Source of the DNA: Certhia americana
Lineage: Eukaryota > Chordata > Aves > Passeriformes > Certhiidae
Direction of reading: 5' to 3'
Length of the DNA stretch: 64,000 nucleotides
NCBI GenBank assembly: GCA_018697195.1
Contig: CM031864.1
Location: 29,087,962-29,151,961 of the forward strand
In this document: positions 51,301 to 57,955 of the stretch, one piece after another
How the letters are laid out: the number at the start of each line of letters is the position of its first letter
How positions within the stretch are numbered: position 1 is the stretch's first letter
Made by a program: the position numbers and the translations under genes
The notes under the pieces: generated by a model
The model's database searches: none
What the model was told of the DNA's origin: nothing
What the model saw: only the letters and a program-made list of their open reading frames with translations

Positions 51301-54300
51301 GGAGCCGAGAGGCACTCGCAACACTCACTGTTTATGTCAAGGCCCTCGGCCCCCCAAGGGACCCATTTTCACATAATCTATAATTATCTCTTCGCTTTAA
51401 TCGCCTCGTCACTTCGGAGGCTCTCCTGGGCACAGGAAGAGGAAAAGCTCATTAACTGAACCTTTTCTCCTCTCTCCAGCCACCCATAGCTTTTAATTGC
51501 TTGGTGTTGTTATTATCTATCAGTGCAACTGGGATCATTTTCATAAGAAAGGGTGGTGGGAGGGAGGGAGGCAGGAGCAGGTCCCTGAGGTACGCTCCAC
51601 AGACAAACCTTTGCTTTCTCAATTATTTATGCCAGCTGAGGTTTTACAAGCTGAATAAATCCATAACTCAAGTTTATTTTGAGCCGGCAGGTTGTCCCGA
51701 GGGAAGTGTTGCCCACTTGCCGGCACACTCGTGTGCCATCTCTCTGAGAGCCACCGGGACATGGCAGGACATGTGTCATCCAATTCCCCACCCACCGCAC
51801 ACGCTTCGGTGCAGCACTGCAGAGGTGGTGGCAGGGAAAGCGCCGAGTGGGAGCCACCACAGAAAGATGTGCTTTCCAAAGGGAAGGCAGGCCTGAGCCC
51901 TTTGCACAACACGGCAAAGCCCCAAAGGTCACTGCTCTGGGGACAGTAAAAAGGCGGGAAGCAATAAACTTGGCAAACATCTAGAAGTCAAAAGATTGGT
52001 CCACTGAACACCACCATGAGAACACTCCTTTCTAAGCAACACTGACCTGAAAAACCCCAAGTTCCAGCTGCCAGGACCCACAGGTGTTTTGCTTGAGCGC
52101 ACTGTGGGCTGCCTGGGCTCCACAGAACCAGGAAAGCTCTTCCACAGGGATTGCACAGCCCAGCACTCATGTGTGAGTGACACATCTGTGGCACAGCCAC
52201 CCACACATGTAACACCAGCCCATAATTCCCAAAACAGATGCCACACGTCTCTGCAGCTTTACACTCACTTCCAGTGCTGGTGTTCCCAGAAACAGGGCTG
52301 GAGAGAGGCAACAAAACCCCAACCATGCTTTGGAGCTCTGGGCTGATCCCAAAAACTGTCGCTGCTCTGAAGCAGCATCCTTGCAATGGATGCTGGAAGC
52401 AGCTCTTTAAAATTCAGCAGCCTTTGTGCCTGACCACATGCAGCGACCTCTGGTATTTTCTGCCAAAACAGTTCATTTGTCTCGCACAACAACTAATCAA
52501 TTCCCAGGGCCATCCATCACGGGGGCTCGCAGGAGTCGGCCCAGCAGCGGGACCAGATGGCAGCTGCGTTAGTGGGATTAATACAATTCTGATGGATTGC
52601 ATGGCATCAGGCAGGTCCTGCACACCAGGAGTGCCTGCTCTGCACCCACTTCCTAAATCTTGTCCCACTCATCATTGGGGTTGCTTCCAAATGTCTGGGG
52701 AAGGGTGGTGGTTTCGACCAGAAAAGGGCTTCAGCATCCCTCTGGATTGGAAGAAGTGTAAAACACAGCTCAGAGAGGCCTCTCTGCTGACTGGCAGATA
52801 TCATTCCCATCCTGGCATGCCAAGGCCCTGAGGAAGCAGCTCATGGCAGAGTGCAGGAGGGCTCCTCCAGTGGAAGTGGAAAGGGACACAGACATTTGGC
52901 AATGTTATTTCTAATTCTCCACCTGCCAAATCAATGTATTTGTTTCCTGAAAACACTTAAATACTGCCTACTCCTTGCCCTGGCTTTAAAAAAATACTGA
53001 AAAATAAAGCTGGACTTCCAAGGCTATGGTATTTTTGGTGTATCTCTCAGGCTGTGTCTTGGATGAGATTTATATTGGTAACACATCAGTCAACCTCAGA
53101 TCACTGGTCATTTCCCAGGTTTGTGAAACTCCTATTACAGTGCTTTGATCATAAAAGAGCTCCACTACTACTGCCTTGTTCTGGTAATAAGACCAGAAAA
53201 GGGACATAAAGCTTTATGGAGCAGTAAAAAAACCCCAAACAAACCACCACCACCACCACCCAGCCTGAAATCACTGATAATTTCTAAATTTTTCCTTCCA
53301 AGGGAACCTCCGAGTCCCATCATCAGTCACCAGCACACAGGAGTTTTATTGCAATGCCCGAGGGGAGATAAGTGATTTGCAGAGAAACCCAGAGGCAGAG
53401 CACTATGCTAATACATCCTGCAACTGCTCCCCATTACTCACTGGGGGTACTCGAGCTCTTTATTGCCAGGGTTTATTAATGACTCCTAATTGATGACTGG
53501 TGCCCAGTACCCCAAAGTAAATAACTGTTACGCCTCATTAGCTCAAGAGACCTTCTCCTGATTTGAGGGCTGATCTATGAACACACAAATTGCACTGATT
53601 TAACCGAATCTCTTTCTAAATTGATTTAATTAGATCGGTATAACCTGTTTCTGTGGATGCTCTTGAATCTATTTGGAATCAGTGCAATGTACTGTGAGCC
53701 AGACTGACCATTTTTCTATCTTGTTCTCAATTAGAAACATTTTAGATAATTAGTGATAAGGAAAAAAAGTGGCCCTGGCACCATCTGAATTCCTCCTACT
53801 ACTGATCCACATTAGGCATTGTATGGTAACTTCACTTTGTCCATCATTTACAGATCTGCATCCTAAACCCCAAGAATTTCATTTCACAGAAGGAATGTAA
53901 GCATTATTTATGCATAATTTTAGATACTCAGTTTGAAATCAATGGCACTGCTGCCTTGTTGCTAACTACTGATGGCAAACTAGGGGTTTATTCTATTTTA
54001 AACAAAACCTCCCCTCTTCATACTACACAGCAACAGCTTGGAGGGCTGTAATTGTTTGATAAACTGTTCAAAAAGTTCTGGTAAAGAATAAAACAAGTGA
54101 ACCTGTTTAAGTGACCCTTCAAAACTCCACACCTGCATTCTTGTCTATCTCCTGGTGCAGGCTGAGGTTGTAGCTCCAGATAAATCAGCAGCCTTTTCCT
54201 GCCTTTGGATCAGCAGAATCCTAAAGGGCACATGGTAGGCTGTGTTTGGAAGTGTAATTAATACCTGCTGAGAAATTGCTTCCAGCAATCTGTCAGGACT

Positions 54301-56848
54301 CAGGGCTGATGAGGACCTGAGTTTTAGCTTTTAGTTCACAAAATAAGGGGCTTTTCTTACTTATTCTGGGCTTCTTTAGTGATCCTGTAACAACAAAATA
54401 CTTATCCTATCAACAGCTCTGGGACAAACTAAAGTGGTTTGATTTCTATTCAAATTTTTGCAAGCTTGTTACAAAGCTTCAGAAGACACAGCATGACAAA
54501 TGAGTCAATAAAAGAGTCGGCATCAAAGTTTCTTTTTCTCAGCAGGTTTTGACAGCACACACATAAAACACTGAACTGACAGCACAGGACCTATCCAGAA
54601 CTATCAGTGTGTTAAAGCTTATCTTGGCTAAAGCTAACCAGTTTTCTTTCCCTTTAATTTTTCTCATGTTCTTCCTCTACAGAAAATGCCTTATTTTTTA
54701 ATTATAACATTCTGTTTTATGAAGTACTACTGAATGCTAAGCTTACGTTTTTGTGAGTAACCACCCACAGCCTCACAAAAGTCACCCTTCTCAGGTACAG
54801 CTATGGAACCAGTACGTGCTCTAGACAAACTTGGACACCAAACCTAATGTTTAGAGCCTCTTCCTCTTTGGTTTATCTGCTTGCAGGTCTGGTATCCAGA
54901 CCAATTTTGCTGTTAAAGGCTATGCTTTTGTTAGTGGAATTACCACACTAGAGATGTGCCTATACCTGCATGTTTATTCCCTGTTCCAGGAAGAGAATGA
55001 ACAGTAGACAAAACAACCAGGAAATGTGAAGTTGTACAACTCTGTGGGTGGATGATGGTGTCACTTGCTCATTCCTGTCTTGCAAGACAGACACCGATGC
55101 CTGGGAGTCAAATTGTGATGGGCTATGTGAGTTTCCACTCTGCCAGCAGAGTCAGGACACTTCATTCAACAAATTTCAGCAGAATCACCCTATTCCAGCT
55201 GTGTAGGAGACTAGACCTGCTTACAGCCTCATTTGTAACAACAACTGTGCTGTGCTAAACAAGCAGCACCTATGTTCCTCATGGTATATTTGGAAAAAAA
55301 AAAGTATTTGCGGCTGTACTCTTGGAAATAAAAACAAACACATGAAAAGATTTAGGTTGGTCACAACAACCAGAACAAACTCTGTTTTTCTTTACATTAT
55401 GCTGTATTTCAAACCCAAGAAAAGGCATAGGCAGCACTTGGGATAATCAAGACTCTGACAGCACTGTAGGGGTATGCTCTACCCCTAAAAGGAGAGCTTG
55501 AGCAGGATTTAAACCACAAAGTCAAACAGATCAAGGATGTTGGCTGAGACCTGCACTGATGGAGAAGGGACAAAAAACGAGCAGGTGGCCAGCAGAAGTG
55601 CCATTCCTCAAACAGTGTGCTAAACCAAGGTCACACCTGACCACCTCTGCTCAAGGGCCAGGACAAGTCAAAGATGTGTTGGCTGTCCATGCAAGGGAAG
55701 GAAGCTATTCCTGGCCAAGTACTGCACTCCACTCTGCTCTGAAGTGGATTGCAATTCCAAGGGAAATGCCTGCATTACTGTCAAGCACACAACTGCCTGC
55801 TTACAGCAGCTGCTTCCATTCCTACCTGAGCTCTTTGCAAGGGGTTTGGAGCCACCTGATCAAGATTTCTGTTCCTTGGTTTGTGACAACATGTAAAAGA
55901 AATTCTGTACTAGAGTGTTAACTCTTTAGGTAAGTTCTCAGCTGAAGACTGCACGTCAAGAAATCAGTGTTTCATTGCATATTTCCTGGATGTAAAAAGA
56001 TGCAAGACATTCATTAAAAAACAGGCTCATGTAAATGGGTAACTACATGACAGGAAACACTGAAAAAAATTTAGTCTTCTCTGGCTGAGAACTAAAAATA
56101 TGATGCAGTATTCTAAAATTTCCTCCACAAAATCATTTAGGTATTAGAGTTTAATATTATACCTATGATTAGTAGCCTAGAAAAGCAAAAAAACCTAAAC
56201 CAAACAAAAGCCATCCAGGTGTCCTTATTCAGTAGCTAATGTCACTTACTACATGCACCTTGACAATTTTGAGTAGCAGCCACTCTAGTTCAGTAAATGC
56301 AGAGCTGGCTTTTCTAGCTGCAGAGCCTAGAAAAAAATTAATTTGATATAAGGCACAAACTGTCCCTGAAGGCAAACATTGTCCAACACTAAAACCTTCA
56401 CTGAACAGTTCCTAATGAATGTATTGGTAAAGAAATAACTATTTGAAAAAGGTAGTGCCTGAATAGCTTTCTATTAAAAATATCCAATATTACCTTTTTT
56501 TTTTTTTTTTTTAAGCCATATAACTGAAAAATGGGAAGCCTTGCCCTTCCCCCACATCTTGTGCTAGGGAAAGGTTACTACCTGGCAATGATACAGGCAG
56601 ATATTGATTTAAATGATTATGGACCTGAAAAGTTCTTTCCTGTCATTTATTATCCTGTTGTAGCTGCCACCACACTTGTGCAATATTAAAAAAAAAAAAA
56701 AGCTTAACAAAATGACATTAGAAAAACACTGTTTTTAACTGAATTCCACCACAGATAATCACCTGATTATTTCTTCTTCTTGATATAATGAGCTGACGAC
56801 TGGGCCTCCAAACACAGTTTTGCTTTCCTTTCCCCTCTTCTCTGTTGT
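1438..56848 (-). CDS. ACBD6: ACBD6, acyl-CoA-binding domain-containing protein 6 (3' part, five exons)
   Basis: ACBD6 binds long-chain acyl-CoA through an N-terminal ACB domain. It carries two C-terminal ankyrin repeats, and the family is linked to lipid acyl-CoA handling and to N-myristoyltransferase NMT2. The window encodes the last 155 residues as complement(join(1438..1592, 5531..5561, 40509..40598, 46981..47086, 56763..56848)). Diagnostic stretches are FGGPVVSSLY, EEDKNIFDYCREN, GRALLHWACDRGHKEL, EGQTALHY and CEFLDIVELLLQSGADP; these match vertebrate ACBD6 nearly residue for residue. All four introns are GT-AG and the phases are consistent across every junction, with no frameshift or premature stop, so the gene looks intact. 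The human protein is about 282 residues, so roughly 127 N-terminal residues (the ACB domain) are missing. I searched by eye for the motif-bearing upstream exon (WEAWK, LDPGW) and did not find it, so it probably lies past 64000. Confidence 0.97.
1593..5530 (-). other. ACBD6: ACBD6 intron before the terminal exon (3.9 kb)
   Basis: A GT-AG intron from donor GTAAGC (5530) to acceptor CCCCACAG (1593). It is mixed composition, with a GC-richer part at 2830-3900 containing scattered CpG and TAAT-type sites (for example around 3050-3120 and 3500-3590). The long open frames on both strands at 3128-3899 show no family similarity and overlap each other, so they are not called genes. No recognisable transposon was seen. 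Confidence 0.85.
5531..5561 (-). CDS. ACBD6: ACBD6 coding micro-exon: start of second ankyrin repeat
   Basis: This 31-nt exon is too short for ordinary ORF finding and was located by motif. Its acceptor is CTTTCAG and its donor GTAAGC. It encodes DGEGQTALHY plus the first base of an Ala codon. That is the opening of the second ankyrin repeat (G-TALHYA consensus), matching human DNEGQTALHY. The upstream exon ends in phase 0 and the downstream exon supplies the missing two bases, so the junctions fit exactly. Skipping this exon would shift the frame. Confidence 0.95.
5779..5794. repeat. 16-bp perfect palindrome with two TGACGTGA sites
   Basis: TCACGTCATGACGTGA is its own reverse complement and consists of two head-to-head TGACGTGA boxes, similar to CRE/UPRE bZIP sites. 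It lies about 220 bp upstream, in transcript sense, of the ACBD6 micro-exon. Any regulatory role is inference. Confidence 0.9.
12961..13160 (+). mobile_element. CR1 LINE, 3' end fragment
   Basis: The sequence follows the avian CR1 3' end in plus orientation: CACTGGCACAG-like start, CAGAGAAGCTGTGGCTGCC, CATCCCTGGAAGTGTTCAAGG, GAGCAACCTGGTCTAGTG and the terminal AAGGTCCCTTCCAACCCAAAC followed by a degenerate ATTCTATGATTCT-type end. It is truncated at its 5' side, as most CR1 copies are. It opposes the ACBD6 transcript, and the good match suggests a moderately young insertion. Confidence 0.92.
17990..18340. promoter_or_regulatory. Candidate intronic regulatory island with CCAAT and CpG cluster
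   Basis: Within an AT-rich intron, 18118-18185 has about eight CpG in 70 bp. It is preceded by GCCAATCAGG (CCAAT box) and TCTAATCAAATCAG. The contrast with surrounding CpG-poor intron is the only evidence. It could be an enhancer, an internal promoter or a mutationally young GC patch. Confidence 0.3.
18966..19045 (-). mobile_element. Possible MIR-like fragment
   Basis: CCTGTGCCTTAGTTTCCCTA at 18967 and CCTGTGCCTCAGATTCCTGG at about 19028 both resemble the reverse complement of the MIR segment ggaaactgaggcacag. Two copies about 60 bp apart is not the normal MIR layout, so this may be a local duplication or coincidence. Confidence 0.35.
21322..21541 (+). mobile_element. MIR-like SINE remnant
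   Basis: The stretch follows the MIR consensus in plus orientation: GTTAGCATTTATCAAGC, then CACTGAGAAACAC, GACTTGCTCAAGGTCAAATG, AGAGCCCACAGCCAGCATTAG and CTCCCAGTGCTGTGCTGTGA. The core TTGC-CAAGGTCA is the most conserved MIR feature. It is strongly diverged, consistent with an amniote-age insertion. Confidence 0.7.
23201..23224. repeat. Inverted repeat of homeodomain-type sites
   Basis: Arms TTAATTGATT and AATCAATTAA are separated by ATTA. The left part includes TAATTGATTA, a palindromic pair of TAAT half-sites spaced by two bases. Confidence 0.9.
23348..23381. repeat. Short tandem duplication
   Basis: Two consecutive copies of GCACATGCATCCCAA, separated by no more than a base or two. Confidence 0.8.
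24049..24070. repeat. 22-bp perfect palindrome
   Basis: AGGATGCTCTTAAGAGCATC plus CT is identical to its reverse complement, with no spacer. Confidence 0.95.
26986..27007. repeat. 22-bp perfect palindrome
   Basis: GTTTATCCCAGCTGGGATAA plus AC is identical to its reverse complement, centred on an AGCT/E-box-like CAGCTG. Confidence 0.95.
27530..27597 (+). repeat. Long poly-A tract (47 uninterrupted A)
   Basis: An A-rich run of 68 bp with two G interruptions; 27551-27597 is 47 consecutive A. It could be the tail of a retrocopy, but I recognise no parent sequence just upstream. It may also be length-variable or assembly-sensitive. Confidence 0.95.
28505..28640 (+). mobile_element. MIR-like SINE remnant
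   Basis: Plus-strand match to the MIR core: CCCAAATGGGAAACCACGGC, then GAAATCAAGTGACTTGTTCA and AGGTCACGCTGGGATTCTG, corresponding to the gaaactgaggca / gtgacttgcccaaggtcac / gggattcgaac landmarks. The left half is degraded. Confidence 0.65.
29232..29300. repeat. Imperfect TAGTA-rich repeat
   Basis: Repeated AGTAGTATATAGTAG-type units without a fixed period. Confidence 0.8.
31120..31155. repeat. A11 followed by (TA)n microsatellite
   Basis: Eleven A then about twelve TA units with one C interruption. Confidence 0.95.
32240..33115 (+). mobile_element. Ancient CR1/L3-type LINE remnant
   Basis: A heavily decayed LINE in plus orientation. Recognisable landmarks in order are GCAGATGAAATTCAG then AAGTAATGCACATGTGGAAAA near 32300-32350, a GAGCTTGGACACTGGG-like region near 32560, GGAAGAACTAGAAATGACC near 32610, ACTCCTCAGTCTGAAAAAG near 32695, and TCTCATTACACAAGAAAGATGGG near 32795. 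This order corresponds to the C-terminal reverse-transcriptase region and 3' UTR of the old CR1/L3 elements common in reptiles. No open frame survives. It is much more diverged than the other CR1 copies here. Boundaries are approximate. Confidence 0.7.
33701..33743. repeat. 22-bp tandem duplication
   Basis: GAGACCATTCCTAGGGTGAT plus TA is followed immediately by a second copy, identical over 21 bp. No divergence between copies suggests a recent duplication. Confidence 0.95.
36286..36320 (+). repeat. Poly-C tract (31 C, then ACCC)
   Basis: Thirty-one consecutive C on the plus strand followed by ACCC. In the minus-strand ACBD6 pre-mRNA this is a G31 run. Confidence 0.97.
39861..40385 (-). mobile_element. 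CR1 LINE, 3' part, sense to ACBD6
   Basis: Reading the minus strand, the segment follows the CR1 ORF2 C-terminus and 3' UTR: AGCTCTGGGGCCCCAGCACA, GAAGGACATGGGCCTGTTGG, AGGTGTTCCAT-complement, GGACAAGGGGGAATG, GAAGCTGTGGCTGCC, TGGAAGTGTTCAAGGCCAGG and a final ACTATTCTGGGATTCT. It is about 525 bp and 5'-truncated. It sits in the same orientation as ACBD6, starting about 125 bp past the donor of the first ankyrin exon. Confidence 0.95.
40509..40598 (-). CDS. ACBD6: ACBD6 coding exon: first ankyrin repeat
   Basis: A 90-nt exon, phase 0 at both ends, encoding exactly 30 residues. It starts GRALLHWACDRGHKELVSVL and ends LLQNAADVNIQ, a canonical ankyrin repeat (ALLHWA helix-turn, GH-ELV-LLL second helix, ADVN hairpin). 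The acceptor is TTTCAG and the donor GTAAGA. Because it is symmetrical, skipping it would remove one ankyrin unit and keep the frame. About 125 bp past the donor begins a CR1 LINE lying in the same orientation as the gene. Confidence 0.98.
40725..40742. repeat. Poly-A tract (18 A)
   Basis: Eighteen consecutive A about 130 bp upstream, in transcript sense, of the first ankyrin exon acceptor. On the transcribed strand it is a T18 run. Confidence 0.95.
42257..42296. repeat. 40-bp palindrome with one mismatched pair
   Basis: The inner 24 bp (42265-42288, ACAATTACATGT and its exact mirror) is a perfect palindrome. Seven more pairs on each side (TTTATTG / CAATAAA) match after one mismatch (42264/42289). 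It would form a long cruciform or RNA hairpin. Confidence 0.95.
42915..42978 (+). mobile_element. CR1 LINE, short 3' tail
   Basis: A short plus-strand match to the CR1 3' terminus: ATGGTTGGACTTGACAATCT followed by a variant of AAGGTCTTTTCCAACCTTAATG and CTATGG. The body of the element upstream (to about 42727) is too diverged for me to assign. The TTGGACTTGA version is a different CR1 subfamily from the AACTAGATGATC type at 39861-40385. Confidence 0.7.
46981..47086 (-). CDS. ACBD6: ACBD6 coding exon: EEDKNIFDYCREN segment
   Basis: A 106-nt exon flanked by an AG acceptor (intron end AATAG) and a GTATGG donor. The first base completes the Arg codon carried over from the previous exon. The next 35 codons encode the segment starting EEDKNIFDYCRENNIDYV and ending VDVNVTDEE. 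It ends in phase 0 directly before the first ankyrin repeat. The human equivalent differs only at scattered positions (for example HITKAIKSKN against YVTKAIQSKK here). In the family this segment leads into the first ankyrin repeat, supplying an ankyrin-like helical cap and the Asp-Glu-Glu turn. Confidence 0.97.
47240..47252. repeat. Poly-C tract (13 C)
   Basis: Thirteen C on plus, 155 bp upstream in transcript sense of the EEDKN exon acceptor; G13 in the pre-mRNA. Confidence 0.95.
51215..51430. promoter_or_regulatory. Candidate intronic CpG-rich regulatory element
   Basis: I count about 16 CpG in 215 bp, densest at 51260-51290, followed by TAATTATC and CTTTAATCGCC stretches. No exon is supported here. 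Overlapping open frames are explained by the GC content. Confidence 0.3.
53400..53770. promoter_or_regulatory. Candidate TAAT-rich conserved noncoding block
   Basis: A dense run of homeodomain-type cores (CCTAATTGATGACTG, TTAATTAGATC, CAATTAGAAAC, GATAATTAGTG) around and within the old DNA-transposon remnant. This may be an exapted repeat; conservation cannot be judged from one sequence. Confidence 0.3.
53563..53690. mobile_element. Old DNA-transposon remnant (sauropsid type, probably hAT-like)
   Basis: The sequence reads GAGGGCTGATCTATGAACAC, AAATTGCACTGATTTAACCG, AAATTGATTTAATTAGATCG, GTATAACCTGTTTCTGTGGA, TGCTCTTGAATCTATTTGG. This resembles a common reptile non-autonomous DNA element with the pattern gggcttgtctacacacaaa / ttgcacc-atttaa / gtgtggacgctctta. 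The identification is from memory of that pattern; superfamily and ends are uncertain. Confidence 0.55.
56495..56512. repeat. Poly-T tract (18 T)
   Basis: Eighteen T about 250 bp past the FGGPV exon donor; A18 in the transcript. A second A14 run lies at 56688-56701. Confidence 0.95.
56763..56848 (-). CDS. ACBD6: ACBD6 coding exon: linker after the acyl-CoA-binding domain
   Basis: This 86-nt exon is the most 5' one visible. A pyrimidine-rich acceptor ending CAG precedes 56848 and a GT donor follows 56763. It starts in phase 0 and leaves two bases (AG) that are completed by the first G of the next exon to give Arg. It encodes 28 residues beginning TTEKRGKESK and containing FGGPVVSSLYQEEEII. 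This corresponds to the lysine-rich linker and the conserved FGGPV-SSLY segment between the ACB domain and the ankyrin repeats. The start of the linker differs from the mammalian form (Thr-Thr in place of Ile-Pro), as expected for rapidly changing linker sequence. It is probably exon 4 of the eight-exon mammalian gene; that numbering is from memory. Confidence 0.95.
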
Positions 56849-57500
56849 CTGAAAGAAAAAGAAAGATTGGTCCAGCATCCTGGCTCTCACCATATTCCCA
56901 ACTCTCATTCCCAGCCCTGGCCCCTCAGGACCCAAAAGCTCAGCCTCTGTGAGGCAGCATAATATTCTGTTACTAGATTGCAAAGCTTGCCTTTATAAAT
57001 CTATTTAATATAGATTTAAAATTAAATTTTATAATGGGCAGCATTTCCAAATGATTTACTCCCAGGAACTCTAGGATTCTGAATGATTTCCACCATAATA
57101 GAAATGAACAATTAGAATAATGATTGATTGATACAGAGCCCCAGGCCTACCTTTTCAAAAAAACATCCTGCAGCCTGAGATCTTCAGTTGCCTGACTTTA
57201 CATTGATGCCAGATTTTCAGCAGGGGTGCCTGCTGTCTGAAAGCCTGATCCAATTAGGGGGTGCAAGGAACCAGAAACCCCAACTCTTCCACGGCATTAA
57301 ATATTTTGGTTTTCAGATAAGCAGCCAAAATTAGTTTAGAATTTGCAGTAGCAATTCCTTACAAAACCAGCCCATTAATTGCAACTTGCTGCTGCCAGTG
57401 AACAGATCTGAGGCTTTCTGTGATGACAGAGTGTCACACCTAGGGTGAAAAAGATCAGGAGCAAAGTCCCAATCTCTTGCAGTTACTCTGTAGCTGCAAT

Positions 57501-57955
57501 ACACAGAATCACAGAAACCTGGAATGATTTGGGTTGGAAGGGACCTTAAAAATCATCTACTTTCACTCTCCTGTCATGAGCAGGGACACCTTCTACTAGA
57601 CCAGGGTGCTCCAAGCCCCATGCAACCTGTCCTGGAACACTCCCAGGGATGGAGCAGACACAGCTTCTTTGGGCAACCTGTGCCAGGGTCTCCCCACCCC
57701 CACAGGGGAGAATTTTTTTTTGATATCTAATCTATACCTATTCTTTCAATTCGAAGTTGTTCCCCCTTGTCCTATCACTCCAGCTATTGTAAATAGTCTT
57801 ACTGCATCTTTCTTGTAGATTTCCTTCATGTACTGGAAGGCAATAATTAGATCACCCCAAAGCCTTCTCTTGTCCAGGCTGAACAATCCTAGTTCTCTCA
57901 GCCTTTCTACATAGGAGAGGTGTTCCACTCCTCTCATCAGCTTCATTACACCCAA
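57501..57955 (-). mobile_element. CR1 LINE, 3' part, sense to ACBD6
   Basis: Minus-strand reading gives the CR1 ORF2 C-terminus (frame with LSYVERLRELGLFSLDKRRL), then GGACAAGGGGGAACAAC, GGTTGCCCAAAGAAGCTGTG, a CCATCCCTGGGAGTGTTCC block and the terminus AAGGTCCCTTCCAACCCAAA with a TTTCTGTGATTCTGTG end. It is 5'-truncated, about 455 bp, and lies about 650 bp upstream of the FGGPV exon. Confidence 0.95.

Larger units (their letters stand above)
47087..56762 (-). other. ACBD6: ACBD6 intron upstream of the EEDKN exon (9.7 kb)
   Basis: A GT-AG intron from donor GTGATT (56762) to an AG acceptor at 47087. It holds a C13 run at 47240-47252, a CpG-rich island at 51215-51430, an old DNA-transposon remnant at 53563-53690 inside a TAAT-rich block, and homopolymer T/A runs near 56500 and 56690. 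The many overlapping open frames at 51000-52830 lie in GC-richer DNA and match no protein family I recognise. The remainder shows nothing I can support. Confidence 0.85.
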
